DNA from: XYD2-FULL-39-9 sp964561035
GTDB lineage: Bacteria > Patescibacteriota > Patescibacteriia > Magasanikbacterales > GWA2-37-8
Direction of reading: 5' to 3'
Assembly (NCBI GenBank): GCA_964561035.1
Contig: CAZLNR010000008.1
Coordinates: 1-35,612, forward strand
DNA: 35,612 nt
Shown piece by piece: positions 1-6,263 of the stretch. Within the stretch, counting starts at the first letter, position 1. Each line of letters opens with the position of its first letter. The position numbers were made by a program, and so were the translations under genes. The notes under the pieces are model-generated. The model saw only the letters and a program-made list of their open reading frames with translations, was not told where the DNA came from and ran no database searches.

Positions 1-193
1 CTTGGGTTTTTTGTATCTTTGAAAGCTGCACCAAAAGTTCCCATGCTACACTGGCATAGGCGCGCGTATCCAAAGCAGCATTTACGGCTTTGCGCATTTT
101 TGCAGCCGCAATCATTTCCATAGCTTTGGTAATTTTTTTAGTGCTGCTAATGGATTTTATGCGGCGTTTGATTACTTTTGTATTGATGGCCAT
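1..193 (-). CDS. atpG: ATP synthase gamma subunit, N-terminal part (runs off the left edge)
   Basis: The reverse strand from 193 to 1 reads 64 codons without a stop, beginning M-A-I-N-T-K-V-I-K-R-R-I-K-S-I. The stretch I-T-K-A-M-E-M-I-A-A-A-K-M is the hallmark of the N-terminal helix of the gamma subunit, the rotor shaft that couples F0 rotation to catalysis in F1. The frame is open to the window edge, so the gene is cut and most of it lies outside. It is last in the visible atp operon, 21 bases after a non-canonical gene that separates it from atpA; normally atpG follows atpA directly. The beta and epsilon genes would be expected further left. Identification is firm although only about a fifth of the usual length is visible. 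Confidence 0.95.
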   Translation of the reverse strand, partial: MAINTKVIKRRIKSISSTKKITKAMEMIAAAKMRKAVNAALDTRAYASVAWELLVQLSKIQKTQ

Positions 194-214
194 AAAGTAT
201 TTCTGTATATACTG

Positions 215-709
215 CTAAAATGATTTTGCATCTGGTGATGTTGAATAATTTATTTTAATTTTTGGCATAACTGTATCTAGGTAGTTCAGCACTGATTTTT
301 TGAAGCCTTCAAAGATTATAACTTCTTCTTTTTCTCCACTTTTTAATTCGGCAATCAATTTGATCATCGGTGTATAGCGTTGAAATTTACTTACTTTTAC
401 TAATGTCCAGTCAGAGAGGGAAATGCATTTTAGTAGATCTGAATTTTTTGTAAGCAGAGTAACTACTTTATTTTGCTCTGGATGCAGATAAGGAATTGCT
501 TTTTTATAAAATTGGATAGATGAACGCATTCCCAATATAGTACTTATTCCGCCAGTGATAGCAATAAAAATTTTAAATCCCGGTTCAATCTCTGAGTACG
601 AGAAATGCAGAATTAGAATAGCAGTAATTATTCCTGCAAAAAACTTTATAAGAGCTTCAGTAAGAAATATTTTGCGGGTTTTTTCTAGCGCTTTCATCAG
701 GCTATCCAT
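215..709 (-). CDS. Unknown two-TM membrane protein inserted in the atp operon
   Basis: A 164-residue protein that I do not recognise. Residues about 18-38 (A-L-I-K-F-F-A-G-I-I-T-A-I-L-I-L) and about 46-62 (F-K-I-F-I-A-I-T-G-G-I-S) look like two membrane segments forming a hairpin; both are followed by basic residues. The remaining ~95 residues are hydrophilic with mixed charge and probably cytoplasmic; no catalytic motif is evident. The gene lies between atpA (22-base gap) and atpG (21-base gap), on the same strand, so it is probably co-transcribed with the ATP synthase genes. It has the same AT-rich codon style as its neighbours, so it does not look recently acquired. It could be a lineage-specific assembly or stator factor or an unrelated passenger; nothing in the sequence decides this. 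Confidence 0.75.
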   Translation of the reverse strand: MDSLMKALEKTRKIFLTEALIKFFAGIITAILILHFSYSEIEPGFKIFIAITGGISTILGMRSSIQFYKKAIPYLHPEQNKVVTLLTKNSDLLKCISLSDWTLVKVSKFQRYTPMIKLIAELKSGEKEEVIIFEGFKKSVLNYLDTVMPKIKINYSTSPDAKSF

Positions 710-731
710 ACCGTATTAATTAGTATTAAAC

Positions 732-2228
732 TTATTTTTTAAACTGCCCGCATGTTTCTTTTAACTCTTTTTCAACCTCTTCATTCCATTCCCCTGCTTC
801 AATTTTTTCCAAAAGCAGAGCTTTGGAAGTGTCAAGGAATGTATGGAACTCATTTTCCCATTGTCTTATATCTTTTACAGCCACATGATTTGTAAATCCA
901 TTACTGACTGCGTAAATAACCGCTACTTGGTGGGCAACCGACATTGGTTCGTATTGAGGCTGTTTGAGAACTTCTACCAAGCGCTGACCCAAATCAATTT
1001 GATTTTTTGTTTCGGCATCTAAATCAGAAGAAAATTGCGCAAATGCTTCCATTTCACGGAATTGAGCCATAGCCAATTTTAATTTACCAGCAACTTTTTT
1101 CATTGGTTTGATCTGAGCATCACCACCGACGCGGGACACGGAGATACCAACGTTTAAAGCAGGACGAATACCTTTATAGAACAGATCTGTTTCCAAGAAA
1201 ATCTGACCGTCGGTAATGGAAATTACGTTGGTAGGAATATATGCGGTAACGTCACCGGCTTGAGTCTCAATAATAGGAAGCGCGGTAATTGAGCCTCCGC
1301 CGAATTCTTTGTTGCGGCGGCAAGCGCGTTCTAATAAGCGAGAATGTAAGTAGAACACATCACCCGGATAGGCTTCACGGCCTGGAGGTCTGCGGAGCAA
1401 AAGAGAAATTTCACGATAAGCCCAAGCTTGCTTGGAAAGATCGTCATAGACACATAACACATCTTTGCCTTTGTCCATGAAGTATTCAGCCATAGATACG
1501 CCAGCGTATGGAGCGATATATGAAAGCGCAGCTGGCTGTGAAGCGCCGGCGACAACTACGATAGTGTAATCCATTGCGCCAGTTTCTTTAAGTTTGGCCA
1601 CAATACGAGCAATTTTTGATTCTTTCTGACCGATGGCTACGTATACACAAATGACATCTTTGCCTTTTTGATTGATGATAGTGTCAATGGCTACAGCAGT
1701 TTTACCAGTTTGGCGGTCGCCGATAATAAGCTCGCGCTGGCCGCGGCCAACTGGAATAAGCGCGTCAATAGCTTTAATACCAGTCTGTAAAGGCTGGTTT
1801 ACTCTTTCGCGAGTCATTACACCCGGAGCAATTTTTTCAATTGGATAAAATGTTTTGGTTTTAATATCCTTACCTCCGTCAATTGCCTGGCCAAGCGGAT
1901 TAACAACACGGCCTACTAACTCTTCGCCGACTGGTACGGACAAAATACGGTTCGTTCGTTTTACGGTATCCCCTTCCTTGATGTGCTTATATTCACCAAG
2001 CAATACGCAGCCAACAGTTTCTTCTTCCAAGTTTAATGCCAAACCATAGGTAATATTTTCACCGCTGCCGAACTCAAGCATTTCACTCGCTTGGCATTTG
2101 CCCAAACCAGAAAGGCGCGCGATACCATCGCCTACTTCTATTACTTTTCCGACTTCTTCCATTTCTGCTTCTTTTTGAAACAGAGAAATATTTTTCTTTA
2201 TCTCTTCAATGATATTATTTGTGGACAT
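732..2228 (-). CDS. atpA: ATP synthase subunit alpha
   Basis: A 498-residue F1 alpha subunit, the regulatory nucleotide-binding partner of beta in the F1 hexamer. Residues about 24-90 form the N-terminal beta-barrel (E-V-G-K-V-I-E-V-G-D-G-I-A-R). The P-loop G-D-R-Q-T-G-K-T is at 170-177; the Gln in this motif separates alpha from beta, which has a different P-loop. The family signature P-A-L-N-V-G-I-S-V-S-R-V-G-G lies near 360-375 and carries the conserved Arg. Length matches the usual ~500. It follows atpH by 11 bases in the operon. No truncation or missing key residue seen. Confidence 0.99.
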   Translation of the reverse strand: MSTNNIIEEIKKNISLFQKEAEMEEVGKVIEVGDGIARLSGLGKCQASEMLEFGSGENITYGLALNLEEETVGCVLLGEYKHIKEGDTVKRTNRILSVPVGEELVGRVVNPLGQAIDGGKDIKTKTFYPIEKIAPGVMTRERVNQPLQTGIKAIDALIPVGRGQRELIIGDRQTGKTAVAIDTIINQKGKDVICVYVAIGQKESKIARIVAKLKETGAMDYTIVVVAGASQPAALSYIAPYAGVSMAEYFMDKGKDVLCVYDDLSKQAWAYREISLLLRRPPGREAYPGDVFYLHSRLLERACRRNKEFGGGSITALPIIETQAGDVTAYIPTNVISITDGQIFLETDLFYKGIRPALNVGISVSRVGGDAQIKPMKKVAGKLKLAMAQFREMEAFAQFSSDLDAETKNQIDLGQRLVEVLKQPQYEPMSVAHQVAVIYAVSNGFTNHVAVKDIRQWENEFHTFLDTSKALLLEKIEAGEWNEEVEKELKETCGQFKK

Positions 2229-2239
2229 ACGGATTTTAA

Positions 2240-2629
2240 TTATGCTTGTAAGGTTTTCTTTAATTTATTAAGTTGAGTTTGCACGCTCGCGTCGTATACG
2301 CTGTCTTCTATCTTTATCTTTATTCCGCCGAGCAGTTTTGGGTTTATGGCATGTTCTATTTCAACTGTATTGCCAAATTTTTTCTTTATTTGCTGGATAA
2401 CCTGATCGGATATTGATTGCGCTGTCTCCAACTCTACTGTGGTAATACCCGATTGTTTTTTTGAATAGGCAATAAATTCATCCAGGATATAATTTATTTT
2501 TTTTAGCCTGTTATTTTTTTGCAGGACGAGCAAAAACTGTTTTACAATTTCAGGTAAAGCAGATTGCGGGGCGTGTTCCGTAACCTCGTATAACGCTTTG
2601 GCAAATTGTATATTGCTTTGTTTTGCCAT
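2240..2629 (-). CDS. atpH: ATP synthase delta subunit (short form)
   Basis: The 129-residue product has the OSCP/delta layout: an N-terminal helical start (I-Q-F-A-K-A-L-Y-E-V-T) and a C-terminal part with the family hallmark N-P-K-L-L-G-G-I-K-I-K-I near residue 102, followed by a short helix. Delta links the top of F1 to the peripheral stalk (b subunit). At 129 residues it is well below the usual ~175-180, so the N-terminal six-helix domain must be reduced; short delta subunits fit a streamlined CPR genome. It sits 4 bases after atpF and 11 before atpA, the canonical order. The ATG at 2629 is kept because the upstream atpF stop lies just ahead of it. Confidence 0.92.
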   Translation of the reverse strand: MAKQSNIQFAKALYEVTEHAPQSALPEIVKQFLLVLQKNNRLKKINYILDEFIAYSKKQSGITTVELETAQSISDQVIQQIKKKFGNTVEIEHAINPKLLGGIKIKIEDSVYDASVQTQLNKLKKTLQA

Positions 2630-2633
2630 AAAA

Positions 2634-3194
2634 TTAGTTCATTTTTTTAATCGCTTCTTCGATTATCTTATTGTCTTTTTCAACGCTTAGGCTGGAGCCG
2701 ATAATTTTTTCCGCAGCAGAAACAATAACAGCCGCTGCCTGTTCTTTAATTTCACGAATAGATTCGTCGCGCTCGTTTTTAATATTCTTGCGCGCGGTTT
2801 CAACCAGTGCTTCAATTTCTTTACGTGTCTTTTCTTTGGCCGCTTCTGCAACCAATACAGATTCTTGCTGAGCCTTTTCAATAATTTTATTCGCGTCAAC
2901 TTTTGCCTGATCAATTTTTTCCTGGTATTTTCGTTCGCTCATACCAAGATTTGTTTCAATCTTTTTAGCATTATCAATGCTGTCATCAATCATTTTTTGG
3001 CGTTCAGCCATTTTTTTGGTGAGTGGTTTTAGGATCAAAAACCAGACGATTAAAGCAACTAACGCGAAGTTTATAAGCTGAAAAATAAACAAAGTACCAT
3101 TGATTCCGAGCGAGCTTAACACTGTTTCGTCAGCGGCGGCTGTTTCGGCGGCGTAAGAGGCAGTTTTGGCTGCGTATGCGATATCTGTAAACAT
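2634..3194 (-). CDS. atpF: ATP synthase subunit b
   Basis: A 186-residue peripheral stalk subunit. After an unusually long Ala-rich N-terminus (about 30 residues) there is one membrane span at about 33-55 (T-L-F-I-F-Q-L-I-N-F-A-L-V-A-L-I-V-W-F), then the conserved K-P-L step out of the membrane, then a long charged alpha-helix rich in K, E, A and Q with heptad character up to the C-terminus. This is the standard b architecture: anchor plus parallel coiled coil that holds delta. It follows atpE after a 66-base gap containing a hairpin, and is 4 bases ahead of atpH. Confidence 0.95.
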   Translation of the reverse strand: MFTDIAYAAKTASYAAETAAADETVLSSLGINGTLFIFQLINFALVALIVWFLILKPLTKKMAERQKMIDDSIDNAKKIETNLGMSERKYQEKIDQAKVDANKIIEKAQQESVLVAEAAKEKTRKEIEALVETARKNIKNERDESIREIKEQAAAVIVSAAEKIIGSSLSVEKDNKIIEEAIKKMN

Positions 3195-3222
3195 AAATAT
3201 TTTGTATTAAATAACTCCATGC

Positions 3223-3253
3223 AATTTGACCTGTCAAAACGGCAGATCAAATT
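3223..3253 (-). promoter_or_regulatory. Intercistronic hairpin between atpE and atpF
   Basis: An 11-bp stem (AATTTGACCTG at 3223-3233 pairing with CAGATCAAATT at 3243-3253, one G-U on the minus transcript) with a 9-base loop lies right after the atpE stop codon. There is no long U-run after it, so it is not a classic terminator. A position just downstream of the c-subunit gene fits 3' protection of the atpE message or partial attenuation, which would help make many more c than b subunits. The structure is visible; the role is inference. Confidence 0.5.
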
Positions 3254-3260
3254 GATCAAA

Positions 3261-3482
3261 TTACTTCAAAGTAAATACAACCACTAGGGCGTAAATAGCA
3301 ATAGCTTCAGCAAAAGCTGCGCCAAGAAGCATCGGTACGAATAATTTATCTGAAGCTTCTGGGTTGCGTCCAATAGCTTCCATGGCTTTTGAAACCAAGC
3401 TGCCGATTGCAAGCGCTGGTGCCAAACCGCCGATAGCCATAGTTAAACCTTTGGCCAATGTTACGATGGATTCATGATCCAT
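3261..3482 (-). CDS. atpE: ATP synthase subunit c
   Basis: A 73-residue proteolipid with two membrane helices joined by the polar loop R-N-P-E (residues 39-42). The ion-carrying carboxylate is Glu59 in G-A-A-F-A-E-A-I-A-I-Y. The residues around it lack the extra polar ligands typical of sodium c-rings, so a proton ring is more likely. The first helix has only part of the usual alternating-glycine pattern (I-G-G-L-A-P-A-L-A-I-G). A strong Shine-Dalgarno sequence (AAAGGA on the minus strand, near 3490-3496) sits about 8 bases before the ATG, better than those of most genes here, which agrees with the high copy number of c. Hairpins flank the gene on both sides. Confidence 0.98.
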   Translation of the reverse strand: MDHESIVTLAKGLTMAIGGLAPALAIGSLVSKAMEAIGRNPEASDKLFVPMLLGAAFAEAIAIYALVVVFTLK

Positions 3483-3563
3483 ATGTTTTCCTTTCTGATA
3501 TTGACGCCGGTCGAGGGGGTTGGGAATTTTACCTCACGGGCAATATCTTAGATTAATTAATAT

Positions 3564-3592
3564 TTCAGCTTGCTAAAAAATAACAGGCTGAA
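3564..3592 (-). promoter_or_regulatory. Hairpin between atpB and atpE
   Basis: A 9-bp stem (TTCAGCTTG at 3564-3572 with CAGGCTGAA at 3584-3592, one G-U) with an A-rich loop, about 10 bases after the atpB stop. It lies in an unusually long gap for this operon (118 bases), ahead of atpE. It may mark an mRNA processing or partial termination point that sets atpE expression apart from atpB. No U-run follows on the minus strand. Confidence 0.4.
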
Positions 3593-3600
3593 AAAAGCAA

Positions 3601-4389
3601 TTAATGTTTTTCTTCATGAGAGCCGTGCGGCTTGGTGGTCATGACTGTTAAATATACAAGTGTTAACATGGTGAAAACACTGGCTTGAATAAGCCCGACT
3701 AAAATTTCCAACATCATAAATGGCGCGGGAACAAATGCTGCGGCAATGCTGCTGATAACAGAGATGAGCACTTCGCCGGCAAAAATATTTCCAAATAATC
3801 TGAGCGATAATGAAAGAACTTTTGCCATTTCACTTACTATTTCAATAAGACCAACTGCCAGTTCAATGACTGCGGTAAAAATTGCGACTGGCCCTTTTGT
3901 CAAACTTTTAACAAAAGTGCCTATCTGAATAAACTTATTTATATGAGTAAAAAATCCAACGCTAAATAATCCAAAAATATGAGAAGAAACTACCGATACC
4001 AAAGCCATAGCGACTGTTAAGTTCAGGTCGGTATTTGCTGGGCGAAGGAGAGGTGCTTCTCCAGCAATAATACTGCCTGTGCCAGGAAGCAGGCCTAGCC
4101 AATTGGATAATAGAATGAAGAAAAAAATAGAACCAACAATTGGTAAAAACTGCATGGTTTTCTTGCGGTCCCCTGTTACTTGGTCAAAATAAACAAATAA
4201 TTTTTCCAAAAAAAACTCAATGAAATTTTGAGTTTTTCCTGGTTTTAATTTTATTTTTTTTCGCAGAGATAAACCGATGAGTAAAAAAATCAAGAGTGCC
4301 AACCATGTATTAATTATGGTGTTAGTAATAGGAAGTTTCCCAATATGAAATAAAGTTTCCGGAGCAAGGGTTGGGATATGTGATTCCAT
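3601..4389 (-). CDS. atpB: ATP synthase subunit a
   Basis: A 262-residue polytopic membrane protein that forms the half-channels for ions in F0. The diagnostic segment S-L-R-L-F-G-N-I-F-A-G-E near residue 195-207 contains the essential Arg and the conserved Asn/Glu. Further conserved helices (L-G-L-L-P-G-T-G at about 98-105 and the hydrophobic C-terminal region) match the family; length is normal. It ends in a His- and Lys-rich cytoplasmic tail. It follows the atpZ-like gene by 15 bases. Confidence 0.97.
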   Translation of the reverse strand: MESHIPTLAPETLFHIGKLPITNTIINTWLALLIFLLIGLSLRKKIKLKPGKTQNFIEFFLEKLFVYFDQVTGDRKKTMQFLPIVGSIFFFILLSNWLGLLPGTGSIIAGEAPLLRPANTDLNLTVAMALVSVVSSHIFGLFSVGFFTHINKFIQIGTFVKSLTKGPVAIFTAVIELAVGLIEIVSEMAKVLSLSLRLFGNIFAGEVLISVISSIAAAFVPAPFMMLEILVGLIQASVFTMLTLVYLTVMTTKPHGSHEEKH

Positions 4390-4404
4390 AGTAAGGCAAT
4401 GCTG

Positions 4405-4704
4405 CTAAAAATTATTTTTTTCTGAAATGTTTTTATTTATTCTACTCGCGTCATTGAGTGCTTTGTATTCTGTTCCATATCTCTTGGCTTTTTGGTGTAT
4501 TATTTTTGCTGACACGCAAGCCGAGATAATGAAAGCCAAAATTGTTAACCAGGGTCCCGTGTTATATCTCTTATCAAGATATTGACCGATGAGAACAAAT
4601 ACTACTACCGGTATGGCAATAGAAGCGCCAAAATCCCCTACTATCTTTAGGCCGAAAATTTGATAATCTCGACTTGTTGGTTTTGACGGTTGTTTGTCCT
4701 GCAT
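4405..4704 (-). CDS. AtpZ/AtpI-family F0F1-ATPase accessory membrane protein
   Basis: A 99-residue first gene of the atp operon. It has two membrane helices, about 26-46 (G-A-S-I-A-I-P-V-V-V-F-V-L-I-G-Q-Y-L-D) and about 53-72 (W-L-T-I-L-A-F-I-I-S-A), flanked by charged termini. The G-x-Y-L-D-K-R step after the first helix and P-W-L at the start of the second are typical of the AtpZ/AtpI (ATPase gene 1) family, which helps c-ring assembly or Mg/Ca supply. Its place directly before atpB is canonical. AtpZ and AtpI cannot be told apart safely by eye, so no symbol is given. Confidence 0.8.
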   Translation of the reverse strand: MQDKQPSKPTSRDYQIFGLKIVGDFGASIAIPVVVFVLIGQYLDKRYNTGPWLTILAFIISACVSAKIIHQKAKRYGTEYKALNDASRINKNISEKNNF

Positions 4705-4728
4705 ACCTAAAAAACAAATGACGCGACT

Positions 4729-4757
4729 ATTTTACATATTTTTCTTGACAAAGTCAA
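4729..4757 (-). promoter_or_regulatory. Sigma70-type promoter of the atp operon
   Basis: On the minus strand the -35 box TTGACT (4752-4757) and the -10 box TAAAAT (4729-4734) are separated by exactly 17 bases. Transcription would start near 4722, leaving a leader of under 20 bases before the ATG at 4704. No other good promoter is seen between the operon genes. Confidence 0.75.
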
Positions 4758-4774
4758 GGATTTTGAAAAATCTA

Positions 4775-4805
4775 CCCCCATATATTGACCGGGGGCAGTT
4801 TTTTT
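4775..4805. terminator. Terminator-like C5/G5 hairpin between the atp promoter and the first GC-rich gene
   Basis: CCCCC at 4775-4779 can pair with GGGGG at 4791-4795, followed after CAG by seven T on the plus strand; on the minus strand a shorter T-run also follows. It sits upstream of the plus-strand gene at 4838 and could insulate it from incoming transcription, or attenuate it if the transcript starts upstream. A TTGACA (4745-4750) and a GATAAT (4817-4822) occur nearby but are not properly spaced with each other, so the promoter for the 4838 gene is unclear. Confidence 0.4.
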
Positions 4806-4837
4806 GCTAGTTTCAAGATAATCTGTTCTAGCCAGCG

Positions 4838-5245
4838 ATGGCTTTGAATGGTAAGCTCTACCAAAAACCCGCGACGGTGCGAGGAAGTATGCTTGATAAA
4901 ATTCTACAGGCTTTTCGTGGTTGTGGCTTGGAGGTCAGCGTTCGCTCGACTCAAGGAGAGAGTCCGGCGCAAATCCTGATTGGGGAAATTACCCCTCCCG
5001 AATGGAGTTGCCTAGTTGAGATTGAGTTCTTGAGCTCAGAATCTACCGGTATTCCACAGCCACCTGGAGAGGCTAGGGTTGGATGTAAGATCCTGGAAGG
5101 TCCTAAAAAGGGCAAGGTCTTTAGCCTGACCACCCTTTTGGGAGGTGGTTCCATGGGTGTTTGGCAAATCTTGCGAGGCGAGGGTTTGCCTGATGCTCGC
5201 CGAATCAGGACTGCACGCCTGCGCCAGGTGCTTGGTGGTAAGTAG
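4838..5245 (+). CDS. Hypothetical 135-residue protein, GC-richer than neighbours
   Basis: An unrecognised 135-residue soluble, basic protein without signal peptide or membrane segment. The middle (I-L-I-G-E-I-T-P-P-E-W, G-C-K-I-L-E-G-P-K-K-G-K-V) reads like a small beta-rich domain; the C-terminus is Arg-rich (A-R-R-I-R-T-A-R-L-R-Q). Its codons prefer G/C at the third position, unlike the AT-rich atp genes beside it, while both flanks are AT-rich. No convincing Shine-Dalgarno precedes the ATG at 4838. It ends just before a strong terminator at 5289, so it appears to be monocistronic. The coding call rests on codon pattern and intact length; the opposite-strand frames look like shadows. Function unknown. 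Confidence 0.65.
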   Translation: MALNGKLYQKPATVRGSMLDKILQAFRGCGLEVSVRSTQGESPAQILIGEITPPEWSCLVEIEFLSSESTGIPQPPGEARVGCKILEGPKKGKVFSLTTLLGGGSMGVWQILRGEGLPDARRIRTARLRQVLGGK

Positions 5246-5288
5246 GGTTGGGTGCTTCGGTGAACAAGGGTTCCCGGGCACCCGCAAG

Positions 5289-5323
5289 ACAAAAAAAGCT
5301 TTGAAAGTCAAGGCTTTTTTTGT
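5289..5323. terminator. Bidirectional Rho-independent terminator
   Basis: A near-perfect 16-bp stem (ACAAAAAAAGCTTTGA at 5289-5304 with TCAAGGCTTTTTTTGT from 5308, one G-U) and a 3-base loop. The T-rich arm gives a U-tract on either strand. A smaller GGGTGC/GCACCC hairpin lies just upstream, also after the stop codon of the 4838 gene. Confidence 0.85.
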
Positions 5324-5393
5324 TTGAGCAGAGTTATAACTGCTTATTTTAGCCAAAAATGTAACTTTTAGCCTGGTAGCGGGTATATATCTA

Positions 5394-5422
5394 TTGACAA
5401 AATAGCAAAATAGCTATATATT
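5394..5422 (+). promoter_or_regulatory. Strong sigma70-type promoter
   Basis: TTGACA at 5394-5399 and TATATT at 5417-5422 with an exact 17-base spacer, the best plus-strand promoter in the left half. It lies 125 bases upstream of the ATG at 5547, giving a long structured leader, unlike the very short leader inferred for the atp operon. Confidence 0.8.
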
Positions 5423-5426
5423 GAGT

Positions 5427-5440
5427 TGTTCTTTAACAAT
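5427..5440 (+). promoter_or_regulatory. boxA-like motif at the start of the leader
   Basis: The 14-mer TGTTCTTTAACAAT differs from the E. coli rRNA-leader boxA (TGCTCTTTAACAAT) at one position. boxA binds NusB-S10 and supports antitermination of long stable RNAs. Here it lies at or just after the expected transcription start of a protein-coding unit. The sequence match is direct; the role is inference, and if transcription starts at about 5429 the first bases would not be in the RNA. Its complement recurs at 5925-5936. Confidence 0.45.
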
Positions 5441-5448
5441 GGGTAGTC

Positions 5449-5489
5449 AAGGGGAAAAAGGGCGGTAATTTAACGCTTTTTCTCCCCTT
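5449..5489 (+). promoter_or_regulatory. Leader hairpin of the 5547 gene
   Basis: AAGGGG (5449-5454) pairs with CCCCTT (5484-5489) and AAAAAG (5455-5460) with CTTTTT (5476-5481), with a 2-base bulge and an AT-rich loop. It lies between the boxA-like motif and the ribosome binding site (CGGAG, about 7 bases before the ATG), so it may act on mRNA stability or early elongation. Confidence 0.5.
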
Positions 5490-5546
5490 AGGTTATCAAT
5501 TCCTTCATAGCGTCGAATAAAGACGACACAACCCCACCGGAGCACT

Positions 5547-5849
5547 ATGGAAGAAGAATACATCGCTTTCGTACTTGACGGTATTGACCTTGTTCAGATG
5601 GCCTTTGAATGCGAGGTCGAGGCTGCCTTCGCAAAGGCCACCGTCGTGCCGATGCCGCCAGAAGCGGTGCGGTTGATTGCCGGCACGACCAATGCCATGG
5701 TCGTGCCGGAGGCGAGTGTCGATGGAGGGTGGGACGAGGAAACCACTGTGGTGGATGTCCCTCTCCTCGATACCAAAGAGCGAGCTCAGATCGAAGGAGA
5801 AACGACCAAGATCGGCTGGGGGCCTAGTCGGCTTCCCGGTCGAAACTGA
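5547..5849 (+). CDS. Hypothetical acidic 100-residue protein
   Basis: An unrecognised 100-residue acidic protein with no signal peptide or membrane span. The first half is Ala/Val/Glu-rich (V-E-A-A-F-A-K-A-T-V-V-P-M-P-P-E), followed by an acidic patch (D-G-G-W-D-E-E-T-T-V-V-D) and a Gly/Pro/Arg tail. Third codon positions are mostly G or C, in contrast to the AT-rich leader and trailer. The start is supported by a CGGAG ribosome site. The unit is complete in itself: promoter 5394, long leader, one gene, a large 3' hairpin and a perfect terminator at 5939. Other frames here are Arg-rich shadows. Function unknown. Confidence 0.65.
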   Translation: MEEEYIAFVLDGIDLVQMAFECEVEAAFAKATVVPMPPEAVRLIAGTTNAMVVPEASVDGGWDEETTVVDVPLLDTKERAQIEGETTKIGWGPSRLPGRN

Positions 5850-5860
5850 AGAGTTGTACA

Positions 5861-5936
5861 GTTCGCCGTCACGAGTCGCTTTATAGATAATTATATTGTC
5901 TACAAAGCGATGACGGCGAACTTCGTTAAAGAACAA
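5861..5936 (+). other. Long 3'-UTR hairpin plus the complement of the boxA-like motif
   Basis: GTTCGCCGTCA (5861-5871) pairs perfectly with TGACGGCGAAC (5911-5921), and inside it TCGCTTT (5876-5882) with AAAGCGA (5904-5910). It begins 11 bases after the stop of the 5547 gene. Directly after it, GTTAAAGAACAA (5925-5936) is the exact reverse complement of TTGTTCTTTAAC at 5426-5437, so the two ends of the transcript could pair over 12 bp. Confidence 0.65.
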
Positions 5937-5938
5937 AT

Positions 5939-5976
5939 ATAACAAAAACTACGCTTAAAGGCGTAGTTTTTGTTAT
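5939..5976. terminator. Perfect bidirectional terminator
   Basis: A perfect 16-bp stem, ATAACAAAAACTACGC (5939-5954) with GCGTAGTTTTTGTTAT (5961-5976), and a 6-base loop. It closes the transcription unit of the 5547 gene and separates it from the next promoter at 5987. Confidence 0.9.
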
Positions 5977-5986
5977 GGTCTAGGTA

Positions 5987-6015
5987 TTGACTTTTTTGGG
6001 AAAATATGGTATATG
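5987..6015 (+). promoter_or_regulatory. Sigma70-type promoter of a short transcript
   Basis: TTGACT at 5987-5992 and TATATG at 6010-6015 with an exact 17-base spacer. The start would be near 6021-6022, right at an ATG. A terminator follows at 6138-6191, so the predicted RNA is about 170 bases. Confidence 0.65.
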
Positions 6016-6021
6016 GGATGC

Positions 6022-6191
6022 ATGCTCATGTGGCCAAATACCGCGAAGGACTGGGCGCTCTTCATTCTCTGCCTCATCAAGGGCAAGTGAAGAACCCGGC
6101 ATGACGAAGTGGATCAGCTCCTCCAGGGCTGCTCCGACCGCATCAATCTAGTGCTGTACCATACAGCCAGACAGATTGGTGCGGGTTTTTT
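6022..6191 (+). ncRNA. Candidate small RNA or leaderless micro-mRNA
   Basis: Between the promoter at 5987 and the terminator at 6138-6191 is a GC-richer ~170-base stretch. Part of it can fold (TCTTCA near 6058 with TGAAGA near 6088). It also contains a 22-codon frame starting at the predicted first base (6022-6090, M-L-M-W-P-N-T-A-K-D-W-A-L-F), with mostly G/C third positions and a hydrophobic core, which could be a leaderless small membrane peptide; an overlapping frame from 6018 gives 28 residues. I see no match to tmRNA, SRP RNA, RNase P RNA or 6S RNA. Whether RNA or peptide is the product cannot be decided. The region 5850-6263 holds no longer gene. Confidence 0.4.
6138..6191 (+). terminator. 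Rho-independent terminator
   Basis: CCGCATCAATCT (6138-6149) pairs with AGATTGGTGCGG (6173-6184; one wobble), followed by G and six T, then a second T-rich tract. It ends the short transcript that starts near 6022. Confidence 0.75.
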
Positions 6192-6263
6192 GCTTTTAAG
6201 CGATTTTGCGGCTATTTACTTATCTACCTCACTTATGCTACGTTAGAAACACAAGGAGGACCC

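Noticed and set aside
1289..1555. Small open frames overlapping atpA on both strands
   Set aside because: No ribosome sites or domain features; fully inside a highly conserved gene.
6022..6191. 6S RNA, SRP RNA, tmRNA or RNase P RNA
   Set aside because: Length is near that of 6S RNA, but I could not fold the long open-bubble hairpin, and none of the conserved strings of the other RNAs is present.
6022..6238. TGA recoded as an amino acid in the 22-codon frame (open frame continues after 6090)
   Set aside because: Other genes here (for example 5547 and gene A) end in TGA, and the continued frame runs through the terminator hairpin.
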